The notes under the pieces: model-generated
Seen by the model: only the letters and a program-made list of their open reading frames with translations
Told to the model about the DNA's origin: nothing
Database searches by the model: none
Origin: Desulfurella amilsii
GTDB taxonomy: Bacteria > Campylobacterota_A > Desulfurellia > Desulfurellales > Desulfurellaceae
Assembly (NCBI RefSeq): GCF_002119425.1
Contig: NZ_MDSU01000001.1
Span: 1-64,000, forward strand
Direction of reading: 5' to 3'
DNA length: 64,000 bases
Shown here: positions 1 to 7,860 of the stretch, one piece after another
How positions within the stretch are numbered: the stretch's first letter is position 1
Layout of the letters: each line of letters begins with the position of its first letter
Made by a program: the position numbers and the translations under genes

Positions 1-560
<560 letters not shown>

Positions 561-591
561 TTTTGCTCTTTAATAGTTAGATGCAAAACAA

Positions 592-712
592 TCCCTCTGG
601 TGGCGATAGTATAGCGGGAAACACCCGATCCCATCCCGAACTCGGCAGTTAAGCCGCTATGCGCCGATGGTAGTCTGGGAGCGCCCAGGCAAGAGTAGGT
701 ACTGCCAGGGGG
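592..712 (+). rRNA. rrf: 5S ribosomal RNA
   Basis: A 121-base 5S gene follows 23S by about 30 bases. Its ends pair (TCCCTCTGG at 592-600 with CCAGGGGGA at 704-712), and the internal conserved block CCCGAACTCGG is present near 635-646. No T-rich intrinsic terminator follows it; only a run of seven A residues separates it from the trmL start codon, so transcription probably continues into trmL. Confidence 0.96.
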
Positions 713-723
713 ATAAAAAAATC

Positions 724-1215
724 ATGCAAAGGACATTCGTTTTAGATAACTTCAAAAATATTTTTTTAAATATAGTATTGTGCTGTCCGGATATCCCTCA
801 AAATACCGGAAATATTGCCAGACTATGCGTAGGAACTGGAGCAAGACTTCACTTAATCAAGCCTTTTGGCTTTACTCTTACAGATAAAAAACTAAAACGC
901 GCAGGCCTTGACTATTGGGATAATCTTGATCTTGTAGTTTATGATTCAGTAGAAGATTTTTTTGAAAAAAATAACAATGTCAATTTTTACATAGCTACTA
1001 CAAAAGCAAAAAACTTCTATTATGAAGTTAAATACACTCAGAATGATTATTTAATTTTTGGGTCAGAAACCAGCGGTTTTGCGCTTAAGTATGTTGATAG
1101 GTATTTTGATAGATGTATAAATATACCCATGAAATCGACTGTAAGATCGCTTAACCTTGCCAATTCAGTTGCAATTGTTTTATATGAAGCTCTAAGACAA
1201 ATACTGTTTAAATAA
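724..1215 (+). CDS. trmL: tRNA (cytidine(34)-2'-O)-methyltransferase TrmL
   Basis: A 163-residue SPOUT-class methyltransferase, about the usual length of the TrmL/YibK family, which 2'-O-methylates the wobble base of tRNA-Leu isoacceptors in the cytoplasm. The N-terminal signature PDIPQNTGNIARLC is at residues 22-35; the SAM-binding trefoil-knot motifs follow (FGSETSGF, then IPMKSTVRSLN and LANSVAIVLYEA near the C terminus). The ATG at 724 is chosen because a longer frame would begin inside the 5S gene; the G-rich 3' end of the 5S sequence could itself act as ribosome binding site. It lies 11 bases behind 5S with no terminator between, so it is likely the tail gene of the rRNA operon. It ends with an 8-base convergent overlap with queA. 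Confidence 0.9.
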   Translation: MQRTFVLDNFKNIFLNIVLCCPDIPQNTGNIARLCVGTGARLHLIKPFGFTLTDKKLKRAGLDYWDNLDLVVYDSVEDFFEKNNNVNFYIATTKAKNFYYEVKYTQNDYLIFGSETSGFALKYVDRYFDRCINIPMKSTVRSLNLANSVAIVLYEALRQILFK

Positions 1216-2233
1216 CTAAAAATGCATCTCCATAGCTAAAAAATCTGTACCTTTCTTCAATGGCTTTTTGGTAGCAAAAATGTGTGTTTTCTACACCTAT
1301 TAGGGCACAAATGAGCATAATCAGTGTCGATTTTGGCAGATGGAAATTAGTTAAAATATTTTTTACTGTTTTAAACTGATAGCCAGGATAGATAAATATA
1401 TCTGTTTTTGTTGAGATTGGTTTTAAAAATCCTTGAGTATTTGAAGCGCTTTCAAGCGCTCTTACTACCGTCGTGCCCACAGGCAGAATAGTTCGATTTT
1501 CTAATAGTGCTTTATTGTATATTTGTGCTGTTTTTGGCGATATTTCAAAATATTCTTCGTGCATTTTGTGTTCTTTTATGTTTTGTGTTTCTACGCTTTT
1601 AAATGTGCCAAGACCCACATGGAGTGTGATGTAGGCTATTTTAATACCTTTTTGCTTTATTTTTTCGAGCAACTTACTTGTGAAGTGTAAGCTTGCAGTT
1701 GGTGCAGCAATTGAGCCTTCAATTTCAGCAAAAACTGTTTGATAGTACTGTTTATCAAGCGCATCAAGCTGATTGTCTTTTCTTTTAATGTAAGGCGGCA
1801 AGGGCATTGAACCAATATCATATAAATAATCTTTGATATCAGAGTTTATCTCAAACTTTATAATTTTTTTTTGCTCATTTGTTTGTAAAATCGTAGCTTT
1901 TAGGCTTTTTGGTAAAATGACTTTTGTATCGTGCTTAATTTTGCCTTTAACAAAACAATAATAAATATTTTTTTCGATTTGCTCAATTAGCAATATTTGA
2001 AGTGAACCACCGCTTTCTTTAGTTGCAGATAGTTTTGCTGGTATAACTTTGGTATTGTTTAAAACAATTAAATCGTTTGGTGACAAGTAGTCTATTATAT
2101 CTCTAAAAATCTTATGCGATATTTTTTTTGTTTTTTTGTTATAAATAAAAAGCTTGCATTCATCAGGTGGTATATGTGGGCTTTGAGCAATTAGTTCTTT
2201 TGGAAGAGCATAATCAAAAATATCTAAATTCAT
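1208..2233 (-). CDS. queA: S-adenosylmethionine:tRNA ribosyltransferase-isomerase QueA
   Basis: A 341-residue QueA, full length for the family. It transfers and isomerises the ribosyl part of SAM onto 7-aminomethyl-7-deazaguanine in tRNA to give epoxyqueuosine. Family hallmarks seen: the N-terminal DYxLPxxLIAQ-type opening (FDYALPKELIAQSP), LIVLNNTKVIPAKL, and the C-terminal HVGLGTFKSV, GTTVVRALES and TNFHLPKSTLIML blocks. It starts with an ATGA-type overlap on the preceding thioesterase, so the two are cotranscribed. Its stop overlaps the end of trmL on the other strand. No other queuosine gene is in the window. Confidence 0.95.
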   Translation of the reverse strand: MNLDIFDYALPKELIAQSPHIPPDECKLFIYNKKTKKISHKIFRDIIDYLSPNDLIVLNNTKVIPAKLSATKESGGSLQILLIEQIEKNIYYCFVKGKIKHDTKVILPKSLKATILQTNEQKKIIKFEINSDIKDYLYDIGSMPLPPYIKRKDNQLDALDKQYYQTVFAEIEGSIAAPTASLHFTSKLLEKIKQKGIKIAYITLHVGLGTFKSVETQNIKEHKMHEEYFEISPKTAQIYNKALLENRTILPVGTTVVRALESASNTQGFLKPISTKTDIFIYPGYQFKTVKNILTNFHLPKSTLIMLICALIGVENTHFCYQKAIEERYRFFSYGDAFLVI

Positions 2234-2673
2234 TGGACAATATAGAATGTACCAATCCCTACTGCTACGATATCATCTTGATCATCTTTTACATAACATT
2301 GGGCTACAATTGTTGTAAATCCCAGATGGAGGATTTTAGTTTGAGTAATAAGTGTACTGTGATTTGTTGCTTTAATAAAGTTTACTTTTAATTCAAGTGT
2401 GTAAAATTTTTTATCTTCACCAATGGTTTTAGAAATTTCAGCGCCAAGTGCTATATCGATAAGGCTGCAAATGGCTCCACCATGCACCACGCCGTATATG
2501 TTTTTATTGTTAATACCTGGCTTTAAAGTTACGCTATTTTCTCTTTTTATTCCAATTAGTTTATCAAAGCAGCGCAAATTTGAGCCATCTAAGCTTTTTA
2601 TTAATTCACTTAAGAAATCTAGTTCTTCCTGTTTTGCATTGTTTATAAACTCAATTAGTTCTTTTTTACTCAC
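2230..2673 (-). CDS. PaaI-type hotdog-fold thioesterase
   Basis: A 147-residue hotdog-fold protein of the PaaI/YbgC acyl-CoA thioesterase superfamily. The fold's signature is GVVHGGAICSLIDIALGAEI, with the HGG turn and an Asp in the central hot-dog helix; the rest is the expected antiparallel sheet. The N-terminal 30 residues form an extra acidic helix. The substrate cannot be told from sequence. The start is a GTG at 2671-2673 with no Shine-Dalgarno sequence; the promoter at 2682-2709 puts transcription start about 2 bases upstream, so the mRNA is probably leaderless. It overlaps queA by 4 bases. Confidence 0.8.
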   Translation of the reverse strand: MSKKELIEFINNAKQEELDFLSELIKSLDGSNLRCFDKLIGIKRENSVTLKPGINNKNIYGVVHGGAICSLIDIALGAEISKTIGEDKKFYTLELKVNFIKATNHSTLITQTKILHLGFTTIVAQCYVKDDQDDIVAVGIGTFYIVQ

Positions 2674-2681
2674 AAGTTTTA

Positions 2682-2709
2682 ATTATAATCATTTAATTTA
2701 AAAAATCAA
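2682..2709 (-). promoter_or_regulatory. sigma70-type promoter for thioesterase-queA
   Basis: On the minus strand, -35 TTGATT (2709-2704), a 16-base spacer and a perfect -10 TATAAT (2687-2682). The predicted start point near 2675 is about 2 bases before the GTG start codon at 2673. Confidence 0.6.
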
Positions 2710-2715
2710 ATGAAT

Positions 2716-2740
2716 AAGGAGGCTAAAGTAGAGCCCCCTT
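2716..2740 (-). terminator. hairpin terminator after the EF-G-like gene
   Basis: Read on the minus strand, a 9-bp stem AAGGGGGCT/AGCCTCCTT with one G-U pair and a 7-base loop lies just behind the stop of the EF-G-like gene. The following T-tract is interrupted (ATTCATTTGATTTTTT), so termination strength is uncertain. Confidence 0.45.
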
Positions 2741-2743
2741 GAG

Positions 2744-4735
2744 TTATTCTTGAGCTTTAAAGCTTTCTATAATTTTTTGAGCTTTTTGAGCTGGTACTTC
2801 TTCGTACCCAAAAAATTTTGCTCTAAAAAAGCCCCTTCCCGCTGTTAAAGAGCGCAGCGTTGGAGCGTATTCTAAGATTTCAGCCTCTGGTATCAAAACT
2901 ATTACTTGCTTGAAGTTATGCCTTTTCCCATAAGTTTCCATTTTTAGCATTTTACCTCTTCTTGCATTAATATCGCCTATTATGTCACCTACATTTTCTT
3001 CTGGTACAAAAACTTCCATTTCAAGAATTGGTTCTAAGAGAGTGGGTCTGCATTTTAAAACACCTTCTTTAAAAGCTATGGATCCTGCCATTTGAAATGA
3101 AAAATCACTTGAATCCACGGGGTGATACATACCATCAATGAGCTTAACTTTAATGTCTGTCATGGGATATCCTACCAAAGCTCCTTTTTCCATAGCAGAT
3201 TTGACGCCTTTTTCGACAGAGGGTATAAATTGACGCGGTATAGCACCACCTACAATCATATCAACAAACTCAAAGCCAGCCCCCCTTGGAAGAGGTTCAA
3301 TTTCAATGGTAACATCTCCAAATTGGCCATGGCCACCCGTTTGCTTTTTGAATCTTGCTTTGTACGTTGTTTTATCTTTTATCGTTTCTTTGTAAGCCAC
3401 TTTTGGTAACTTTAACTTTATATCAAGACCAAATTTTTTCAGACGAGAAACTACTACTTCCAAGTGATTAGTACCCATTCCAGTTAATATAAATTCGTTT
3501 GTTTCCGTATTTTTTTTAAATGAAAGTGTTAAATCTGATTCAAGGATTTTACTCATGTATGTAGAGATTTTTTCATCATCATTTTTGGATGAGCCATAGA
3601 CTGCATAAGAGATAAAAGGCAGCGGCATCTTTACAAATTCAATAGGCGTATCTTTTTTGTCGTTTGATAACGTATCTGCAGTTTGAGTGTATTTTAATTT
3701 AGCTACAGCAATAATATCACCTGCCTCAGCAGATGTCATATTGGTTGGGTTTTTTCCAATTAGCGTTTGAATAGAGCCAATGCGTTCTTCCTGGTCTTTA
3801 TTGAGATTGTAATATATAGTATCGGGTGTAAATTTACCACTTAAGATTCTAAGAAGGCTTAATTTGCCTGATTGAGGATCATTGTAGGTTTTAAAAACAA
3901 GAGCCTTTGAAGTGTTTTCTTCATTTTTTGCTGACGGCAGATAAGCATTTGCAAATTCTATTAATTTTTGTGTATTGTACCCAGATAGTGCGCTGCCAAC
4001 AAGTATAGGGATAATTTTTTGTGAAGATATGGCTTCTTTTAATATAGCATTGAAAAGCTTGTTGTTAAGTTCTTCGCCTGATAGATAATTCTCCAACAGC
4101 TCATCATTTAGAGATGACACTTCTTCTATTATCTGGGAATGGTAATTATTAGCCTCTTCTGTAAGCTCGCTTGGTAAATTAATCTCTTTTTGGTTAAAAT
4201 CATAAGCTTTTAAATTTAATGTATCGATATAACCAACAACTTTATCATTTTCTTTAATGGGTATTTGGAAAGCGACAGCTTTAAACAATTCATTTATAGA
4301 TTTAAAAGCATTTGCAAACTGGCTATTTTCTTTGTCTATTGCATTAACAAAAACAATAAAGGGTTTATTTTCTCTTTCAATATCATAATAAAAACGCTCT
4401 GTTTGGGCTTTAACACCTTCTTGTATGTCAACTACCAAAATAGCACTATCAGATGCCCTAATACCACATAGAGCATCGCCTATAAAATTGTGATAGCCTG
4501 GTGTGTCAATTAAATAAATTGTTGAGTTGTTTTGCGATATATTTGCTATAGAAAGCTGTATTGAAACTTTGCGCTCAATCTCTTCACTGTCAAAATCCAT
4601 CGTGAGGTTGCCTTTTTCCGTTGAGCCTTTTCTTGTGATTTTCTTATTTACAAATAATATATCTTCTACTAATGTGCTTTTACCACAACCACCTGCTCCG
4701 CATATTGCAATGACCTTTTTATCTACCTCTGCCAT
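2744..4735 (-). CDS. EF-G-like translational GTPase
   Basis: A 663-residue protein with the five-domain layout of elongation factor G but shorter than canonical EF-G (about 690-700) and clearly divergent, as in the second EF-G-like family found next to normal FusA in many bacteria. P-loop GAGGCGKS at 13-20, switch II DTPGYHN at 78-84. The guanine-specificity motif NKxD reads NAID at 131-134, so the lysine is missing. Domain IV (TGGHGQFGDVTIEIEPL and GYPMTDIKVKLIDG) and domain V (ARRGKMLKME) are present. It follows a 179-residue unknown gene by 15 bases. Known relatives bind GTP and ribosomes, but their step in translation is not settled; calling it a second EF-G is inference. Confidence 0.85.
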   Translation of the reverse strand: MAEVDKKVIAICGAGGCGKSTLVEDILFVNKKITRKGSTEKGNLTMDFDSEEIERKVSIQLSIANISQNNSTIYLIDTPGYHNFIGDALCGIRASDSAILVVDIQEGVKAQTERFYYDIERENKPFIVFVNAIDKENSQFANAFKSINELFKAVAFQIPIKENDKVVGYIDTLNLKAYDFNQKEINLPSELTEEANNYHSQIIEEVSSLNDELLENYLSGEELNNKLFNAILKEAISSQKIIPILVGSALSGYNTQKLIEFANAYLPSAKNEENTSKALVFKTYNDPQSGKLSLLRILSGKFTPDTIYYNLNKDQEERIGSIQTLIGKNPTNMTSAEAGDIIAVAKLKYTQTADTLSNDKKDTPIEFVKMPLPFISYAVYGSSKNDDEKISTYMSKILESDLTLSFKKNTETNEFILTGMGTNHLEVVVSRLKKFGLDIKLKLPKVAYKETIKDKTTYKARFKKQTGGHGQFGDVTIEIEPLPRGAGFEFVDMIVGGAIPRQFIPSVEKGVKSAMEKGALVGYPMTDIKVKLIDGMYHPVDSSDFSFQMAGSIAFKEGVLKCRPTLLEPILEMEVFVPEENVGDIIGDINARRGKMLKMETYGKRHNFKQVIVLIPEAEILEYAPTLRSLTAGRGFFRAKFFGYEEVPAQKAQKIIESFKAQE

Positions 4736-4750
4736 AACTTCCTCCCCTTT

Positions 4751-5290
4751 TTAAGAAAGTGATTTTTGTCTTAGCTGCAAGCAGTAGTCTTTGTATTGCG
4801 AAAAATTGTTTTCTTTTGAAGAAATTGCCTCATACCAATCTTTAAGCCATTCAGCATATTCTGGATGGTTTTGACTATTGGAACGCAAAATCTTGTTTTG
4901 CAGATTGTATGCTATTATTTTATCTGAGACATCTATGGCATCATTTGTTGATACAAAATGTGCTTTTTGAGTAGTTATTTGATACTTGCCTGGCGCAATT
5001 TCTTTGATGTCTAAAGTATCTGCTTCGTAAAAACCAATAATTAAGTGCTTAATTTGCTCATTGCGCATAATTGCCCTAAATAGAATAATTATAGGACTAT
5101 GTTCGTTTTTAGATACTCTTTGTAATTTTTCGAACTCTTTAAAACCAACAATACAATCTAATTTGCCATCTAGATTAAAACCTTCAGGGTAGGGACCATA
5201 TTCGAAACCATTTGACTTGGTAATTCTTGCTGCAAATTCGTCGTGTGAGTTTGCAGCAAAAAAAGGGATGCTCAAGATAAGCTTTTCCAT
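4751..5290 (-). CDS. hypothetical protein (179 aa)
   Basis: Not recognised. A 179-residue soluble-looking protein without signal peptide or membrane segment. The N-terminal half has alternating beta-like stretches (KLDCIVGF, SPIIILFRA, HLIIGFYEA) and the C-terminal third is helical and polar, with two Trp residues in the phrase EWLKDWYEA. It sits 2 bases downstream of the DedA gene and 15 bases upstream of the EF-G-like gene, all on the minus strand, so it is very probably part of one operon. The tight spacing and Shine-Dalgarno GGAGG before the ATG support it as a real gene. Confidence 0.7.
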   Translation of the reverse strand: MEKLILSIPFFAANSHDEFAARITKSNGFEYGPYPEGFNLDGKLDCIVGFKEFEKLQRVSKNEHSPIIILFRAIMRNEQIKHLIIGFYEADTLDIKEIAPGKYQITTQKAHFVSTNDAIDVSDKIIAYNLQNKILRSNSQNHPEYAEWLKDWYEAISSKENNFSQYKDYCLQLRQKSLS

Positions 5291-5292
5291 GA

Positions 5293-5880
5293 TTACCTCC
5301 TTTTTGATTTGTATTTATAAAAAATGTACAAAACCAAAATTCCACCAATAAGCATAATTATGCCAATTATACCAAGGTATTTTTCAACTTCTTGAAACTG
5401 CAAACCTAGAAAATAGCCCAGATACACATAAAAAATACTCCACAAGACAGCACCTATTGCATCGAAAATGAGAAATGTAATAAAATTCATTTTTGACATA
5501 CCGGCGACAAGAGCAGTAAAACTTCTCAGAAGTGACAAGAATCTGCTAAATAAAACAGATATACCACCATATTTGTCAAAAAAGTATTGTGTAGGCTTAT
5601 AGTATTTATCTTTTAACAGTTTTTTTCTTATGATAATATCACCAAAGTAGCTTCCCAAAAGATAGCTTGTTAAATAGCCTAGAAATGCTGAAATTATAAC
5701 AACAACAAAAAGATAATCAATTTTTATGTATCCTTTTGAAGCCATCATGCCTGCTATTACAATCACAGTTTCGCCTGGTATTATAAGGCTTGCAAATGCG
5801 ACAGTTTCTAAAAAGGTAAAAATAAATACAAAGAGTAAACCATATTTTTGAATGTAGGTTGTTAGCTCAGATATTTCCAT
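5293..5880 (-). CDS. DedA family membrane protein
   Basis: A 195-residue inner-membrane protein of the DedA/SNARE-associated family. It has the usual arrangement: an N-terminal hydrophobic helix, the FLETVAFASLIIPGETVIVIAG segment (split by a Pro-Gly-Glu turn), a cytoplasmic loop with KYGGISVLFSRFLSLLR containing the conserved Phe-x-Arg-phi motif, GMSKMNF, and two C-terminal membrane helices. Family members act in undecaprenyl phosphate or phospholipid translocation and in membrane homeostasis; the lipid handled here cannot be told. First gene of the run DedA - unknown - EF-G-like. Confidence 0.88.
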   Translation of the reverse strand: MEISELTTYIQKYGLLFVFIFTFLETVAFASLIIPGETVIVIAGMMASKGYIKIDYLFVVVIISAFLGYLTSYLLGSYFGDIIIRKKLLKDKYYKPTQYFFDKYGGISVLFSRFLSLLRSFTALVAGMSKMNFITFLIFDAIGAVLWSIFYVYLGYFLGLQFQEVEKYLGIIGIIMLIGGILVLYIFYKYKSKRR

Positions 5881-5992
5881 AAATTCATCCTTATTTTTAA
5901 ATATAAACTAAATTTATTCTAATATCAAGAAGTTTGTTAAAAATTTGTAAAAAGCTTATTGTTTAAGCTTAATGTTTTTTGGGATTTTTTTC

Positions 5993-6021
5993 TTGAAATA
6001 CGAAAAATTTTATGATATAAG
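5993..6021 (+). promoter_or_regulatory. promoter of the DAHP synthase attenuator transcript
   Basis: -35 TTGAAA at 5993-5998, 17-base spacer, -10 TATAAG at 6016-6021. The start point expected near 6028 lies directly before the leader-peptide ATG at 6029, which suggests a leaderless leader peptide. Confidence 0.55.
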
Positions 6022-6028
6022 AAAGCTT

Positions 6029-6106
6029 ATGGAAAAACTAACTGTGTTTTCGCCGATTATAAATGTATCTTATTGGTGGTATTACTTTAATAGCTGGCAG
6101 GAGTAG
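6029..6106 (+). CDS. aromatic leader peptide (25 aa) of the DAHP synthase attenuator
   Basis: A short frame too small for gene finders: 25 codons, with Phe7 and then Tyr15-Trp16-Trp17-Tyr18-Tyr19-Phe20 in one run, plus Trp23. Seven of 25 residues are aromatic, in a transcript that leads into the first enzyme of aromatic amino acid synthesis. The stop codon TAG (6104-6106) lies inside the 5' arm of the antiterminator (6100-6108). By analogy with the trp and phe operons, ribosomes slowed at the aromatic codons should leave that arm free, while ribosomes reaching the stop should cover it. No Shine-Dalgarno sequence precedes the ATG, consistent with the transcription start predicted at the same spot. 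Confidence 0.75.
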   Translation: MEKLTVFSPIINVSYWWYYFNSWQE

Positions 6107-6171
6107 TCTATCCTTTTTTTTAGGCTTTAATTGGCCGGTTGGGGTGGACTACTCCAACCGGCTTTTTTTTT
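6100..6171 (+). promoter_or_regulatory. transcription attenuator (antiterminator/terminator pair)
   Basis: Two mutually exclusive hairpins are visible. Terminator: GCCGGTTGG (6134-6142) pairs perfectly with CCAACCGGC (6154-6162), extending three more pairs around the loop GGACT, followed by nine T residues (6163-6171). Antiterminator: GGAGTAGTC (6100-6108) is a perfect 9-bp match for GACTACTCC (6147-6155), which includes the terminator loop and the first bases of its 3' arm. Forming one disrupts the other. The 5' antiterminator arm overlaps the leader-peptide stop codon. Confidence 0.78.
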
Positions 6172-6195
6172 GCACAAAATTTACGAGGAGGTTTT

Positions 6196-7224
6196 ATGAT
6201 AGTGATAATGAAAAAATTTGCAAGGGACGAGCAGATTGAGGGTGTTGTTAAAAAGATTAGTGAACTAGGCTTTGTGAGTCATGTAAGTAAAGGCAGTGAG
6301 CGCACTGTAATAGGCGTTGTTGGGGAATTTTCAAAAGATAAACTCAAAATAGATCCTTTATCGTTATTATCTATGGAAAACGGCGTAGAGACAGTTTATA
6401 GAGTTTCAAAACCATACAAATTAGCAAGCATAGAAAACAGACCCGAGCCTACGACAGTGTATGTAGATGGTGTTGCTATTGGTGAGGGGAAGTTTACGGT
6501 TATCGCAGGTCCGTGTTCTGTGGAAAACCATCATCAAATGATAACTACAACAAAAGGTGTAAAATCAGCTGGCGCAAAATTATTAAGGGGCGGTGCGTAT
6601 AAGCCTCGAACAAACCCATATACTTTTCAGGGTCTTGGAGAGGAAGGTTTAAAGCTTTTAAAAGAATCTAAAGAATTAACTGGTTTGCCCATTGTGACAG
6701 AAGTTATGAACCCAAAAGATCTAGATTTAGTTTTAGAGTATGCTGATGTGTTGCAAATTGGAGCAAGAAGTATACAAAATTTCGCCCTACTTAAACTTGT
6801 AGGTCAAACTACAAAGCCAGTTTTACTAAAAAGAGGCATGTCAACGACCATAGAAGAGCTATTGATGAGTGCTGAGTATGTAATGAGTGAAGGCAATGCA
6901 AATGTTATACTGTGCGAAAGAGGCATTAGAACATTTGAAACAGCTACGCGAAATACACTTGATATATCTGCAGTGCCGGTTTTGAAAAAATTGACACACC
7001 TGCCTGTTATCATTGACCCCTCGCATGCGGCAGGAAAACGAGACTATGTTCCAGCGCTATCAAAAGCGGCTATTGCAGTTGGCGCAGATGGTCTTATTAT
7101 TGAAGTACACTATAAGCCGGAAATTGCAATTTCAGATGCTTCGCAGCAGCTAACAATACCCGAATTTGAAAACTTAATGAAAGATCTTAAAAAAATAGCG
7201 CAAGTTTTAGGAAAAGAAATGTAA
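6196..7224 (+). CDS. aroF: 3-deoxy-7-phosphoheptulonate (DAHP) synthase, type I-beta
   Basis: A 342-residue DAHP synthase joining phosphoenolpyruvate and erythrose 4-phosphate, the first step of the shikimate pathway. Residues 1-70 form the ferredoxin-like (ACT-like) regulatory domain known from the Thermotoga maritima enzyme, where it mediates feedback inhibition by Tyr and Phe. The catalytic barrel follows, with AGPCSVE at 104-110, LLRGGAYKPRT, LLKRGM, ERGIRTFE and DPSHAAGKRD. The ATG at 6196 follows GAGGAGG and matches the start of homologues; longer frames would run through the terminator. Expression should be set by the upstream aromatic attenuator, so both enzyme activity and transcription appear linked to aromatic amino acids. 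A bidirectional terminator ends the gene. Confidence 0.95.
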   Translation: MIVIMKKFARDEQIEGVVKKISELGFVSHVSKGSERTVIGVVGEFSKDKLKIDPLSLLSMENGVETVYRVSKPYKLASIENRPEPTTVYVDGVAIGEGKFTVIAGPCSVENHHQMITTTKGVKSAGAKLLRGGAYKPRTNPYTFQGLGEEGLKLLKESKELTGLPIVTEVMNPKDLDLVLEYADVLQIGARSIQNFALLKLVGQTTKPVLLKRGMSTTIEELLMSAEYVMSEGNANVILCERGIRTFETATRNTLDISAVPVLKKLTHLPVIIDPSHAAGKRDYVPALSKAAIAVGADGLIIEVHYKPEIAISDASQQLTIPEFENLMKDLKKIAQVLGKEM

Positions 7225-7229
7225 AAAAA

Positions 7230-7252
7230 GGGGCTAATTAGCCCCTTTTTTT
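7230..7252. terminator. bidirectional intrinsic terminator
   Basis: Palindrome GGGGCTAATTAGCCCC at 7230-7245, preceded by seven A and followed by eight or more T, so it can stop both DAHP synthase (plus) and the ferredoxin gene (minus) transcripts. Confidence 0.85.
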
Positions 7253-7848
7253 TATTCAACTTTTGCAGAGTTACTAATGTAGAAATCGTTAGGGAAAGTA
7301 CCGTCTTCAGGCTTTAAGACCCAGTAGTTTGTAGCTTCTTTTAATAGTTTTGATACTACGGAGTTTGGATCATTTAAATCGCCAAAATTTCGAGAGCCAC
7401 CAACGCATGTTTGAACGCAGGCAGGCTCAAGACCACTTTCAAGCCTTGGTAGGCAGAATGTACATTTATCCACTGCGCCTAATTCTTCATTATAGTATCT
7501 TGCATCATATGGACATGCTTCCATACAGGCTTTACAGCCAATACACATATTTGGTGTAACTAATACTATACCATCGCTTTTTCGCTTATAGCTTGCACCA
7601 GTTGGGCATACCCAAACGCATGGTGGATTATCGCATTGATTGCACAAAATGGGCATAAATATCATTTTGCGCTCACTATTTTCTACCTTATCAATATCTA
7701 AAACTTTTGTACGGTAGTTTAGCTTTCCATCTGGCACTTCCCACATTGCTTTGCATGCAACTTCACAAGCTTTGCAATCGACGCATCTATCTTGAACAAT
7801 AACCATTGCGTAATTTTTTTCTTTTTTTGGTCTTTCAAATAAAGCCAT
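7252..7848 (-). CDS. 4Fe-4S ferredoxin subunit of a PsrB/PhsB/NrfC-type reductase
   Basis: A 198-residue electron-transfer subunit with 16 cysteines in four clusters: CVDCKACEVAC, CNQCDNPPCVWVC, CIGCKACMEAC and CTFC...CVQTC, as expected for four [4Fe-4S] centres. It has no signal peptide; such subunits are normally carried across the membrane bound to the Tat-exported catalytic subunit. It follows the molybdoenzyme gene by 12 bases. The usual third, membrane-anchor subunit (NrfD/PsrC) is not encoded next to it: the next feature is a terminator and then the opposite-strand DAHP synthase gene. Confidence 0.92.
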   Translation of the reverse strand: MALFERPKKEKNYAMVIVQDRCVDCKACEVACKAMWEVPDGKLNYRTKVLDIDKVENSERKMIFMPILCNQCDNPPCVWVCPTGASYKRKSDGIVLVTPNMCIGCKACMEACPYDARYYNEELGAVDKCTFCLPRLESGLEPACVQTCVGGSRNFGDLNDPNSVVSKLLKEATNYWVLKPEDGTFPNDFYISNSAKVE

Positions 7849-7860
7849 TTTAACCTCCTA

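Noticed and set aside
5952-5970. Inverted repeat AAGCTTA/TAAGCTT upstream of the DAHP synthase promoter
   Set aside because: Short, AT-rich and not placed at the end of any gene; probably chance, though a regulator site is not excluded.
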